From positions 126,001 to 190,000 of the forward strand of contig NMRA01000186.1 in NCBI GenBank assembly GCA_002633005.1: 64,000 bases of DNA, in the 5' to 3' direction. The notes below the pieces were generated by a model, which saw nothing but the letters and a program-made list of their open reading frames with translations, ran no database searches and had not been told where the DNA came from. The translations under genes and the position numbers were made by a program. The stretch is from Phoronis australis (lineage: Eukaryota; Phoronida; Phoronidae). Positions 23,613 through 35,796 of the stretch are shown one piece after another. How positions within the stretch are numbered: position 1 is the stretch's first letter; each line of letters starts with the position of its first letter.

Positions 23613-26569
23613 CAGTGGCGGATCTACGGGGGGGGGTCAGGGGGTTTAAACCCCCGCCTCGGGCCTGGACCCAAAAATTTAAAAAAAAACAAAAACATCT
23701 CCAGCAAAACAAAAACGGCACCGCCAGCGTTTGTAAACCCATGCAGAGTAAACCAACTTGGAAAAAATGAGGGGAGGATCGACGGGTTCACTCTGAACTT
23801 TGCATTGTGAATTGCTGTTATGAAAATCAACGCGTTTCGAGTCTTCGTAGCTCATCGACAAAACGCGCGGAGAGATCAGTTGTGCGCGCGCTTGACACCT
23901 CTGAAGTAGCTAAGCATTTTACATGGATCCATCGCTGAAAGAGCAGGGGGCTGTTCCAAGAAACTGACTTAAGTTCATTTTTGACTTAAGTCTAAGATTT
24001 GTCTTAATTTCCAAACTTTGAAACTTCCACATTTGGAAAGTTACTCAAAATTAAGACAAAACTTGGCTCATACACTTAAGTCAAACTTAAGATCTCTTTC
24101 TTGATTTGGTTTTGAGACAAATTTAACTTTTATTTTAAAATTTACTAAAATTTAAGATTTGTCTTAGCTAAGTCAGTTTTGTTGGAACGGGCCCCAGCTC
24201 TATAGCTGATTTCTTTAGGTAACTAGTTTCTTTACTCTAAGATATGTTTTGATTTGATTAGGGGAAAGTGGTGCCGCAACCCAGTGATATTCAGGCGAAT
24301 TGACGGGCAACGTTTTTACCTCATCTGTCATGCCGTGTCATCCTATTACACCCCACACGTTTGTAACTCGAATTTGACTGGTGTATTGAGTTGTCTTGCG
24401 CAATGTCATACAGTGTACATGTACATGTAATACTTTTGAAAAAAACTCGTTTTCCGAAGAATTGCTATTGTGGCGGGCGCCGTGGTCTGGTCGCGAGTCT
24501 GTTTGAAGATCATGACACTCTATGTCTATACAAGGAATGATCAAGGGGGCACTCACATTGACAAAGTGACCTCATTCGCGAACAGTGTACAGTACCAGAA
24601 ATTGCGGGGAGACTGTATTTTCACAACAAAGTCTTGCGGGACTCGTGCGATGTTCAACTGATGGGCCTTCGAAGGAGCCCTAGTGCCGACCTCAACACCA
24701 GCTACCGTCTTTCTACCTACAATAAGCACCACTGAGGTTTTCTATTCTGGGGAATTCCCGCAGAAAGGCCCACCCGACGAAACGCCCATGCCCATGGGCA
24801 TTTATTTGATGTTGAGTACTTCGGGTTTCAAGCGTTCACACATTGGGAAGTTTATTTCGAAAATTGCAAGAGATGCAAATGGGTCCTGGGATACATCGTC
24901 AAGGTTTGAAGTAGTCCATGATGAACAGAACAAATTTAGTTACACATGCTGTAAGTCTTTTGAATGGACTTGGTAACCTCAGGGGGCTTAGTGCCAACTG
25001 AGCTGCGAAACCAGATGCTGCATTGTAGAGGTGGACAAGCTCATTGACACAGCAGTCAACGAAGCGCAAGCGTTGGGAACAAACGTCGAAGATGTCTGGG
25101 TAGAATGGTTCTAAGACAAGCAAACCACTGGATCCGATATACAGATTCCTCGGCAGTCTAGACAGCAGGAAGATTGGACCAACGTTCCTGGCGAAACACC
25201 CAGGTAATAAGTTATAATTATTCACAGTTTGTAATAATGTCGGTTTTTTATGCTTGTGTACAATGAAAACGAAATAGACATTATTTTTAGACATGCCAAA
25301 TTTACCCAGTACACCAGAGGGTCTACGAGCGCACAGAAACTGATTCTGGTTTGTATTTCCACATGAGTCTATTTGCTTCATATCCAAAATCTTATTTCCC
25401 GTAGTGCGTAGTTAAATCTGTACCCAATACTTGTTTCTTCTAGTGAGTACTACAGAACGGTGCGAAAACCCTTCTTGATAACCTCTCGCAACAGTTGACC
25501 ACCAGATGTGTAAACTACACGTACGAGCAACCACTGGGGATTAAAACGTGTCTAGAGAGAAGTTTTCAATTCAAAATTTTTTTGCATTACGGTACACTTC
25601 AGGTCTCGCGACGGACCAGGCCAGCTTGATTTGTGAAGATGTTGAGTTTCAGTGTACTTCTGGTCCCTCGGCGAACTAGTCTTGTGATTTTTTTACCAAA
25701 GTGTGCTTTGTAAAACTATTTATCTCAGCCAGTATTGTTTGGTCCCGCGACAGATCGACTCTTGGTCTAGTGACGGACCAGGTCAGCCTTTTTGTGTACT
25801 CTCAGTGTACATCTGGTCGCTCTGCAAACTAGTCCAGTATATCTTTTCACCACTGTGCACAGGATGTTTTGGTTTCGTGAAGCTGTTTTCAGATGATTTG
25901 TTTCCTGATACATTTGACGTTTTTCAATTGTTGTCAACGTGATTCAGCTTAATAAAGTGATACTTAATTATTTATTGTCGCTTTTAAGACTATGAGCTGA
26001 GAGCACCATCGTTCGCCAGTTTTTCTCATAACGAGACAGAACAGTACATGTTTATTTCCGGACCCAGTACAGGTCTTCGTTCTTCAACAACTTTAGGCTG
26101 CTGTTACGCGATCATCTGATATTCAAGTTTTAGTTACGCCCTGTCGGTGCTCCTTATGCTCTTGAATATTTGGAAGTTGTCTAAATCCCTGTATACACAC
26201 CACACTTTTTCGTATACAACTTTTCGTCTGCTAAAAAGGTGTGTAAGCAGATGTTCCAACAAAAAAATGCTGGTGGCGTGACTCATACCCAAATGTGCGC
26301 AATTTGGTTTCACGAAACTTATGAGCCAAGTTCATGTGACGAAATCGAGAAGGGTTTTTAATTATCTTAAGAAAAACTCAAGAGACATGTGCCAGAAACT
26401 TACCAGGATGCATGCATATTTCACTATTTGGCTACAAAAACAAAATATTTCATACACGGGAGGGGGAACCGGCCTCCCGACCTCCTCCCGCTCGGCGCCA
26501 CGCGCTAAAGATTCGATCTTTGCGTGAATCCTAAACCCCTCTCTTACTGAAAACGTAGATCCGCCACTG
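23613..26569. mobile_element. Segment bounded by CAGTGGCGGATCTACG inverted ends
   Basis: Starts CAGTGGCGGATCTACGGG and ends with CGTAGATCCGCCACTG, a 16-bp perfect inverted repeat. The flanks (TACAC and CTGTA) do not match, so no target duplication is evident. It could be one old element of the same general type as the MITE at 56896-57045. The interior has only short unrecognised ORFs. Confidence 0.6.
23946..24195. mobile_element. About 250-bp palindromic MITE
   Basis: The left end GGGGGCTGTTCCAAGAAACT pairs with the right end AGTTTTGTTGGAACGGGCCCC. The body is rich in GACTTAAG / TTAAGTC and in AAGACAAA / TTTGTCTT, so the whole sequence is nearly self-complementary. Confidence 0.8.
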
Positions 26570-28068
26570 CTGTAGTTAAATTGGGCTTAGCCACGCGATC
26601 GGGGTTCCTTGACTTTGTTTACTTTGAGTCGATCACTGCCCGTTTTAATAGATTGCAACTAGCCTATGTGGTCGCCTTACTACGTAACAGTACTGAAAGG
26701 GGTTTCCCAGATTTCAACGCATGACTGAATGTTATGACGTCCTGGTTTCATTACTTTAACCAATGAACCAATGGGAAACCATGATAAACAACATTTGGCA
26801 GTGCTACGGTAGCACTGTGAAAGAGTGTATAATTATCCCATGCGCGCACCCACTGGCGAAGAGGGTAAAAAGGTCCGCCTTAAGAGAAACAAAAAAATTC
26901 TAGAAAAACGAGAAAAAAGTCCACTAAAAAGGCACAGACGCACGTAGTTCACAGACCATGAAGGTGGTCCCCCGTTTTCTTTTTAGTCCTCCCGCTTTTT
27001 TGTAAAGGGTAAACTTTGTCACAGATTTCAGCCCCCCCCCATATTGAAGGCTCGGCGGGGTGCGCGCATGTAAAGTATGTTCACTGGAGAAATTGCTTTG
27101 CAGTCCCTGAAATTTTTTATTCCCTAAAAACTTGGTTTTGTAAATCTTAATCAGTTGCTTTGGAAAATCATAAATTAAGTAGGCCCTATACAAAACTTAA
27201 GTCCTCATTGAGAGCACCCAAAATGTGTCGATATAATTGACTTTTAAAATGCTAGTTTTCACTTACGCCCTGTATCAGTCGTGTCGTATATCGACTGCTG
27301 TGCACTGAAGTCACGGTATGATTGCAGCAGCTAGTCTTAGATAGCCACGGGGTCTGACTAGCGGCTTGTCCCCGGCGGCCGCCGCGTTACACCGATCAGC
27401 TGGGTGACCAAAAAGTTTCTGCATATCCGAATTTTTTTTAGGCCAACTAGCCGGGGATCTCTTGTGTAAGGTCACACTTCATTACCGAAAAGACCTCAGT
27501 GGCTGGTTGCCAGAACTTAGCATGATGCGAAAGACTCTGAATTCACTAAGGTAGGCCTCCGTTCCATGAGTAGTCTCTACTCATTACGCCTTGTTTGTGA
27601 AAATACCCGGTTTTCCGGAGTACCACTACTAAGCCAATTTTTGGGAGAGAGTGAACTTTACGTTGAATTCTCAATTTTATTGAAAATAAGTACCCCACCG
27701 GATCTTTACAACGCCTCCGACTCCTCAGTAATTGTCACTGAGTTGCCAGAAGTCCGGCCTCTGAGTACTAAATCCGATTGAACATTTTCTAGTTATATTA
27801 TTAGGAAACGTTCTTAGTCAAAGAGGAGAACATAATAAAGACAAAATTATAGAAAAATGTTACACCTGTGAGAAAAGAAAGAAGCAAATATGCAAAAGAT
27901 TTAGGGAACTTAGTTGACTAAGTGGCCCCCATTTCCTGACAACCAGCCACTGGCGGATAATAGAAACAAAAGAGAAAAAGTTGCCACTAGAGGTCGCAAT
28001 TAGATTTAGAAAGCGCCATCTTTAACAAGAGAACCAAAGACAGCAGAGAAATACGCTGATATTTCAGA

Positions 28069-28080
28069 ATGTCTGAAACG
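28069..28080 (+). CDS. SUMO: SUMO exon 1 (Met-Ser-Glu-Thr)
   Basis: The ATG in CAGAATGTCT codes four residues and is followed directly by the donor GTAGAG, phase 0, as exon 2 needs. Vertebrate SUMO1 also has a very short first coding exon starting Met-Ser. An alternative ATG at 29219 (ATGGCGGACGAA) ends in a donor of the wrong phase. Confidence 0.55.
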
Positions 28081-31000
28081 GTAGAGTTTCTTATTTTCTG
28101 TATTATAAACATGTGATTGTAACTTTAGATACTGCTTTGATCGATTGGCATGAATTCCTCAGTATATTGTATAAAACCGGTAGCGGCTCTAAGTCACTGA
28201 ACTGGACACCGTCACTGGACATGCTTATTTCATATTTGTCATGCCGTACCACTCACTCAAACTCTGCAGTTGTAGGCAATACATCGCCAGTGGATGCCGT
28301 GGACAATTTATATGCTACTACTCTGTAATGGAGCAGTTCAACTGATTTCCTTTATGATTAATGAAATAAAGTATGCTAAACAATATCATTGATTGTATAA
28401 TAAACACTTCTAAAATTTGCGATTCTAAAATTTGCGATTATCTCCCTCATCCTACATATACTGGGGAACCCAATGTTCGTCCGCCTAAGCATAAAACCGA
28501 CTTGCTGTTGTACTCACCGAATTATTCCACTTCAAAGTTATGATCTGAATAGGATTCGATTTAACTCTCACAGATATACCGCATTCATCGATTCGGAAGT
28601 TTTCTTTAATTTGTGCCGAGTTATTTCAAATGTGCACTGCCTTCGGCAGCCATTTTATTGTGACACCTAAGTTCGTCATATGCTGCCCCCTTTTGTAAAA
28701 ACTGAGAAACATGCAGAAAAAGGCCAACGAAGTAATGAAAATTGCAACAGCCTGTTTTTATTGACATAAACTCGATTTGAAGCTTTGATGTTGAGCTCTG
28801 CACTGTGGTTTCCAATAAAAGCCAATTGGACATTTCAATGCAGTTTAATGGTGAACGTGAGGCAAAAATGTTAAGAACCCAGCGTATCGCATTTGTCTGC
28901 GGATTTTTCCTTTGGCCTTCTAGATCCTACTAGTGCCTGGGACAAACAGATACATTGCATAAACAAACCCTGGATCATGTTTTGTGTCCCGTCGGAAGAA
29001 AATTTAAATTCGAAAACATCTTCTGAAAACGCACAAAAAAGTGTATTAGTAAAATCTACTGATTTTTAAGTGGTTTTAAAAAACAATCGGTAAACTCACC
29101 GATTTTTGTCTCATTACTTTGATACGTGTTTCTCCCGAGAGGTTAGTACCTAACGTGAAGACGAGCACTCCAAATTGGAACGCTAAGTCCCGCGTGGTTG
29201 CGCTGCACGCGAAACAAGATGGCGGACGAACTTTGGAGCCTGACGAAAATAGGTAACCGGACGATACAAATTACAGGTCATTTCACCAAAATAGTTGACA
29301 CCATGGCTGTACCATAGGTGGTGTACTGCTTGCTGCTCTGGATGGGCGGTCAAGAATTTTATCCTCGTGTTGTCTTAGATGTAAAAGTTGAATAGACGGA
29401 CCTGTCTACTTGACTTTTATCAACTTGAATTCTAGTGAATGTTCAAATTTGCTTACTTAGACTTTGGGCACCTCTGCTTGGCCACACAGAAGCTCATTTT
29501 CGGTTGATGTATCAAACACTACAAATCTTAAATCCAAAGAACTGTTGAATTCTGGTGTTTGTATTGGGGCATGAATATGCAGGACATTCATTTGATGTTT
29601 TGATAAGAAAGGAAATTCCCACCACTTCAGGGAAAGGCGACTGTTCCTTCTGAAATGGGAACATTTTCGTGTTAGGAGAAAATTCTTCTTCCTGGTCACC
29701 ATCAACAGCACCCCAGCCTGTTCCAAGCCTCATAAGCTCTGCCTAAAGTAGCCAAAACTAGCATTTTGTGCTCTTGGCTTTCAATTTGTCCCCTTAGTCA
29801 GTTATAAGTGATTTGAACCTCAAGGGGAATTTCTCAATCACCTGAGGGCAATTTTTGGGCATCATGACAAGAATTTTGCATGATTTTCAATATCTTTTAG
29901 AGGGAATGGGGCCGAATATCGGGCACTGAGGGCCCTGCCCTTCAGAATTTTGCCAATTTATTTATTCTGTTGTCAGATTCAAACTTTGGGAAGGTGGTAT
30001 GGTAGAATCTCACTAATTTAGTATTCAATAATGCAAACAAGGGAAACTTTCTTTTCTTTATTTTTTCATAAATGTATGTAGCCTCATTATAATTTACCGT
30101 GTTCTGGTTCTGTATCATGGCTATCATCACAAAATGTTTGAAAAACTGGACTTTCACAACTATGATGACACCTTAAAAAATGATAAAACTGTGTTTTCTT
30201 CATTTTTTAATTCCAAATTGGCGACATTTTTGTTTGTAATACATTGCTCAGAGTCCATTGCATATGATGAATCGAAAAAAATCTTGTTCTTAGTTTCACT
30301 TTCAATTTTCGGCTGCCACAGATAGTGGTTGGCAGTGACGACTTTCTGTTGTGGCTGGGCATGAACATGCTTGTAAATTGAAAACCATTTAATTGGCTGA
30401 ATTTCATGTCACTCACTGTTCCCTAATCGTTTTTTTGCTCTTTAACCAGGATCAAACAGAGAACTCCCAGCCCAAGCCTGACACTAAATCAGATACGTCT
30501 AAAGGAGGTGAAGGAGACAAAAAAACAGAACATATCACATTAAAAGTGGTTGGACAGGTTGGTATTGCAGCAGTATTGAAACACTTACTGGCGAGGGTAT
30601 CAGTCTTCTCCTCAATCTTGACTCACTGCAGAAACGAGTTTGGATTTTGCTGTGGCGAGTTTGGCTCACCTGCGTCAATTTCTTTGTATGTTTGGCACCA
30701 GCTCCGTGTATTAATTCTAATTTTTTTACAAACTCCTCACCACTTGAACATGCATTTCTTTGACACGGTGACAAGCAATTTATAACAATTTGTATAAGTT
30801 CTTTCATAGCCCTGGTATTGTCTCCAATGTAAGCAAGAGTTTGCTACCAATTTCACAGTGGTAAGTAATCTAAATCAAATGTTGGATTTTGTGTTGAGAG
30901 GTGGGTGTATAGCTAGCTGCTACTTGAACCAACATCTTTGTATGTTGGCCATGTTTGTCAACTTTCAATTTTTAAAGGGAACACAGCATGTTTTGTCTAT

Positions 31001-34000
31001 TTTTTGAGGTTCTGAGTTTTAAAGTACTATTGTCTGCAAAAGTTTAAGAATTCTTTAATATTTAAAGCTGTATTTTGCCCAGTTTAGCTGGCTAAAAACT
31101 AAAATCGAATTACGCAATTTTTGAATTCTCAGTTTTAGGAATGGCCAACCCCTATCATGTCTGACACTTTTTCTTGAGTCGCTGATGATTGTGTACATAA
31201 GCTGTTTTCAAATTTGCAATGTTAGGGTTTTCCAACCCCTATAAAGTTTGAAGCATTTTCTTCAGTCGCTGATAGTTTCGATGTTCTTGTTTATATTGTA
31301 AATAGAATCCTATATTGGAAAGGGCTATTATATTATGAGAGCAATTTTATGAGAGTAAAAGGCCCTTATTCGATTTCCTCTTTTGATGCAGCTAAATAGA
31401 GAGAGATGTGGCATTTAATAATCACTCAGTCATTTTTTAAAGCAAATTTTGCGTATTAACTGTCAATATCAGCTCCTGTGTAGCTGCATTTCCTTCCAAG
31501 TTGAGGTTTATATCACAACTTGGAATTTTCCGCGAAAACGCGGATTTCCGCTTTCTTCAAATGTTCTGTCCGCGCATTTTATAATATTTCCGCGTAAAAA
31601 AATCATATTTGATATAAAATTTCCGCGGCAGATTCCTTTCTTACCGCGGCGTTCCTGACGATGTTCACCTCGAAAAGCAGAAGTTGCTCTTTATGTTTCG
31701 GAGGAACGTAAATTGTCAACATTGCCGGGGCATATAGGATGGCGTGGTGGGATTTTCAATGGCGTCTCGTGTTATTGTAAACTGCGGCGACAAATACTAT
31801 GGCTCTGCAGCCAAAGATGTGTGGGTTGGGAGTGGACGGACGAGCTAAAAGGACGCAGACACGTGCTACTGATGGTGGTAACGTTTTTTTTTGTTTTTTA
31901 GTCCTCCCGATTTTTGTCGGGGAAAGGTTCACATCGACCATTTCAAGGCTGCGTAGCACGCATGGTTTGGGCCGTAAAAGTTTCCGCGTTTTTTGTCATT
32001 GGTCATTCCAAGCCCTGTTATATGAGCTCAGATATTTACTGTGAAGTAGACTCTGCCTCTTTCATTCTCTTCCTCTCTCCATCTCTCCCCCTCTCCGTCT
32101 CTACCACTCTCCTCTCCCTCTCTACCCCCCTCTCTCTCCCCCTCTCCCTCTCTCCCTCTCTCCTCTNTCTCCGTCTCTCCCTCTCTCCCACTCTCCTCTC
32201 CCTCTCTACCCCCCTCTCTCTCCCCCTCTCTCCGTCTCTCCCTCTCTCTCATTTTCACTGCTAAATATTCACCACTTTTTACACAATAATAGGTTAATGT
32301 AGTTTTTCTGCCAAAGTGCTTCAAAATGATCCTAGTTACTGCTTGATCTCGCAACTGTGGTGAGTGCATTAATAAAGGTTTAAATGTAGTGCAACAAGTT
32401 ATACTTACCACATGTCAAAAAATGACTTGATTTCTAAACCACTTGCTGTTTTGGAGTTTGTCTCAAACAAATGATACTTAAATATCAATTGAAGTAGCTT
32501 CCGTCGCGAAAACCATTTAGTCAAAATAGGTATGATATCTGGTCTTTGAAAAAATTAACAATTGGTTACTGCTTGAAACAAGTTGACCTGTCTTGGAATG
32601 CCTTTTTATAAGCATGGTCTCGAGCTATAATGAACAGATATTTCTTTGCACTACCAAAAGAATCGTTCATCTGATTAAGGAAGTAGATTATTATGAAACC
32701 AGTTTTACAGCGGTAAGTGGTATAAAGCCACATTTAATTTCTACGTCGGAATGCAAGTTTATTGTCTCTACTACTGATCTGTGACTTGAAGACTTCAGTT
32801 ATCATTTCTTAAACGTTGGCATCCTAATGATGTTATTTGCTGGTATCCTAAGCTTTTGCATTTCAGGACCGTAACAGCGAAATTCACTTCAAAGTTAAAA
32901 AGACAACAACTATGGGGAAATTAAAGAAAACTTATGGAGACCGTCAGGTATGTTTTTTATGCCTAATTGTTCATTTTCACAATTTTGTGTTTCATTCACA
33001 GTTGATGGTATTTTTGAAAAAATATTCAGGGCAAAAAGCTTTTCATGAGTTTTTGACCTGTCTGGGTACTACTCAAAGGAGGCTGTCATTCTTAAGCTGC
33101 CATTGTCTCCATTGAGGTGCTGAAAACATCAGGTACTCCAATGGTGTTCAGCACTAGTGAAAAGGGAGATAACTCTGGCTAATTGTGTTGTCTATAGCGA
33201 TAGTTGTTGTGGCTATACCTCAGGCAAAACCAATTCACATTTGATCTGACCAGGTCAAAGGTAACCAACACTTCATCTCTGTTCTCACACTGCTGCCTTG
33301 GACGCACTTCCTGTTTGATGTTAAATGGTCTTCTTCTTAACTGAGCTCTGGCACTGACTGCGTCCACCAACTTTTTTCTTGCCTTTCTTCTTTGGACAAG
33401 GACAGAGAGGGAATTTCTTGGTTGAGGGTAAATCCCTCCCTCTAGTAACCACTAATGCACCCTCTAGTAGCCAAAAGTAACGGTTTGGAATTTGAAGCGA
33501 TTTTAAACTTGAGGAGAATTTTTGGGTCTAGTGAGTGAACTTTCGCTTGATTTTTAAATATCTTTGATAGGCAAATAAGGTGGATGTTCTGCCCCAAAAC
33601 AAAGGCACTGAAGAGCAATCTTTGACTGTTGTGAATACAACATCAAGTGCATTCTCAACTGTCTTAGTTTGTGACGGAATATGTATTGAAATCTTGTTCA
33701 GTATTAAGTTTGCAGGAAACATCCATATTTTATTGTAAATTGCCATTTTCGTTGAATTTGGTTAGGCCTCTGTTGAGAAATAGCTCCCATCCCAAGAAAC
33801 CAAAATTTATCCTTTTTAATTTTAGTGATAGAAATGGAGTTAATGTAAATAGTGCCTAAAATGACACCATATTATATAAACAGTTGGTCTTTCCATCCTG
33901 ATGATTTCCTGAGGGACCTGATCTTTTTTCCAAGCCCTGCTTCATTCCCCTCTGAAAAATATCTCATCACGCCCATAAATTCCCCTCCACTGATAAAAGA

Positions 34001-35796
34001 TATCTCTCACGATGAGAATCATTTAAAACTCAAGAGTGCCTCTGGTTCAGAAAATTTTATTGATTAGAAAATTCTCATGATGCAGTCATGCCTTACTAGT
34101 GTTTACCGGCTCAATGTGGAGAGCAGAGTCTGGACTACTTTGTAACAAGCATACTGGCGATCATATGCAGTAGTGTTGAGCAAAGAAAGTCATTCATTGG
34201 AAGTTTGATTCACTGCCTGACACTCCTAGTATTTGATCATGTACAATGCTGGAAAAAAACACTAGCCAAAGTGTATAAGCATGAAAACACTGGAGGACTG
34301 GCTTTGGCTACTCCAGGCTCATGGGTAAGCGAGGACTTTGCTGTTTTACGGTGTCATCAGTTGACCATACACTGTCGTAGTGATATTGGGTTTGAGTTCA
34401 GATCAATTGTGTTTAGTTATTCTAAGAAATAACCTTTACGTTTTGATTACCAAGTCCCAATTATTGTGTCACTATGATACAGTGTAGGCTATATTTTCCA
34501 GTTCTGTTCACCTTTATTCACTAGATTCTGGCAGTATTGCTGCATTGGTATTGTGCACTCTGTTGTGTATAAGGGAAACATTTGCTGCCGGCATAGGAGT
34601 AATTTTTGCCAGGGGTTAAACTGCTTTGTCATTAAAGCGAGAATTGAGTATTACAGTGCGTTCACTCTCTGCAATAAACAGTGAGGCTAAAAAGAGAGTA
34701 TTACAGTGCATTCACTCACTGCAATAAACAGTGAGGCTAAAAAGAGAGTATTACAGTGCGTTCACTCACTGCAATAAACAGTGAGGCTAAAAAGAGAGTA
34801 TTACAGTGCGTTCACTCACTGCAATAAACAGTGAGGCTAAAAAGAGAGTATTAAACGGTGCTGGTTTCGTTTTGCCATCCGCGTGTCACAAGAAGAATAA
34901 TCCTGACTCATCTCAGCTGGTGTGAGGTGATGCTGTGGGATAAGTACTTTTTTAGGCCTTACAAAGGCACTCTTCTATATGTTTGTGCGCTTTGAAGCAA
35001 GTGGTGAATCTACAAAAGTAGTGAAAATGACATATTGAGGTAACTTAAACTTCCTGCTAAGAGTCAGCAAAAGTGACCTTTGCAAACATTCATATTCACT
35101 CACTAGTATGTGGGTGGTATATAGTATGTGACACGATATTCTTATAATTGTGAAATTCATGCCTATCCTTCCCGCACGGCGATACAAAACTTTTATAAAT
35201 CATCGTGTAATTGCCTTTTTCTCTCCCGTCTATGCAGGGTGTTCCAGTAAATACACTTAGGTTTTGCTTTGAGGGCAACCGGATAGAGGATGACCAAACT
35301 GCTGAATCGGTGAGTCCAAATTTACAACCCTGGCAATAATGTTTGCAGCAGGGAAGCCGATCAAGAGCTCCCAAGTTTGACACTAGAGTGCACTAGTGAG
35401 GCAATGTGTCTTTGAGTAAAAATCAGTGCTTTCAGTTAGTCACCTAGGACTCTTATCCCAGGAGCGCCCCTATGCTGGTGGCAACTTTCTGTTCTCAATC
35501 AATTCATATGATAAAAAGAGAGCTTTCTAGTGACTGTCTAGTCTCCTGCAACCTATTCTAACAAATCTGTCTTTATTGCTTTAGTCACCTTGAACTCAGT
35601 AAAACCAGGGCTGGTTTCCAATGTCTTTTAATGGACATGGTGATGTGATAGTGTTGACATTGGTTTAAATGGGTCAGTCTGTTAAGTTAGCTCAAGGATA
35701 GAGAATTACACTGTTTGTGTTTTGTCTGTCTTTCAGCTGGATCTAGAAGATGAGGACGTGATTGAGGTGTATCAGGAGCAGACTGGAGGCTTGTAA
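28069..35796 (+). CDS. SUMO: SUMO, small ubiquitin-like modifier, 110 aa precursor, five exons
   Basis: Exons 28069-28080, 30450-30557, 32867-32947, 35238-35309 and 35737-35796; all internal junctions are phase 0 with GT-AG. A flexible, charged N-terminus (residues 1-30) is followed by the ubiquitin fold (ITLKVVGQ, SEIHFKVKKTT, LRFCFEGNRI, DEDVIEVYQEQTGG). The mature C-terminal Gly-Gly is at 108-109 and a single Leu110 would be removed by a SENP-type protease. SUMO is conjugated to lysines by E1 (SAE1/UBA2) and UBC9. The text is closer to the SUMO1 type (IHFKVK, VIEVYQEQTGG) than SUMO2/3, and no perfect hydrophobic-K-x-E chain-forming site is seen at the N-terminus (KKTE only). Exon 1 is the weakest part of the model. 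Confidence 0.9.
30450..30557 (+). CDS. SUMO: SUMO exon 2
   Basis: Acceptor TTTAACCAG, donor GGACAG/GTTGGT. Encodes 36 residues from DQTENSQPKP to ITLKVVGQ. Confidence 0.9.
31061..31396. mobile_element. Palindromic MITE, copy 1 (SUMO intron 2)
   Basis: Begins TTTAAAGCTGTATTTTGCCC and ends with GATGCAGCTAAAT. The right half (ATGAGAGTAAAAGGCCC) mirrors the left-half motif of the other copies. Related copies lie at 37598-37945 and 40312-40651. Confidence 0.65.
32060..32255. repeat. CT-rich microsatellite with one undetermined base
   Basis: About 195 bp of CTCTCCCTCTC-type pyrimidine runs in SUMO intron 2, with an N at 32167. The true length is uncertain. Confidence 0.9.
32867..32947 (+). CDS. 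SUMO: SUMO exon 3
   Basis: Acceptor GCATTTCAG, donor CGTCAG/GTATGT. Encodes 27 residues, including SEIHFKVKKTTTMGKLKK. Confidence 0.93.
34646..34852. repeat. 50-bp minisatellite, 4 copies, in SUMO intron 3
   Basis: Units start at 34646, 34696, 34746 and 34796, each with GAGTATTACAGTGCGTTCAC and CAATAAACAGTGAGGC. They differ by only a few bases. Confidence 0.97.
35238..35309 (+). CDS. SUMO: SUMO exon 4
   Basis: Acceptor TCTATGCAG, donor AATCG/GTGAGT. Encodes GVPVNTLRFCFEGNRIEDD and five further residues. Confidence 0.93.
35737..35796 (+). CDS. SUMO: SUMO exon 5 with stop
   Basis: Acceptor GTCTTTCAG. Encodes LDLEDEDVIEVYQEQTGGL and TAA. Confidence 0.95.
   Translation: MDLEDEDVIEVYQEQTGGL

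Larger units (their letters stand above)
23199..28068. other. Gap between divergent UBR3 and SUMO genes, largely transposon debris
   Basis: Must hold the UBR3 and SUMO promoters. Contents recognised: a TIR-flanked segment at 23613-26569 with a nested MITE at 23946-24195, a duplicated stretch of about 110 bp (25600-25700 and 25745-25850, both with CGACGGACCAGG), and a short CpG-rich patch near 27370 (CGGCGGCCGCCGCG). No conserved ORF was recognised. Confidence 0.6.

Noticed and set aside
24470-24976. Two short plus-strand ORFs inside the TIR segment
   Set aside because: No similarity to known transposases; too short and fragmented to call.
29219-29252. ATGGCGGACGAACTTTGG as SUMO exon 1
   Set aside because: Its only donor (AATAG/GTAACC) leaves phase 1, whereas exon 2 starts in phase 0.
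32028-32411. Minus-strand ORF rich in Arg/Glu/Gly
   Set aside because: Direct translation of the CT microsatellite; contains an N.
34646-34852. 50-bp tandem array considered as a CRISPR-like array
   Set aside because: Whole unit is repeated with no variable spacers.
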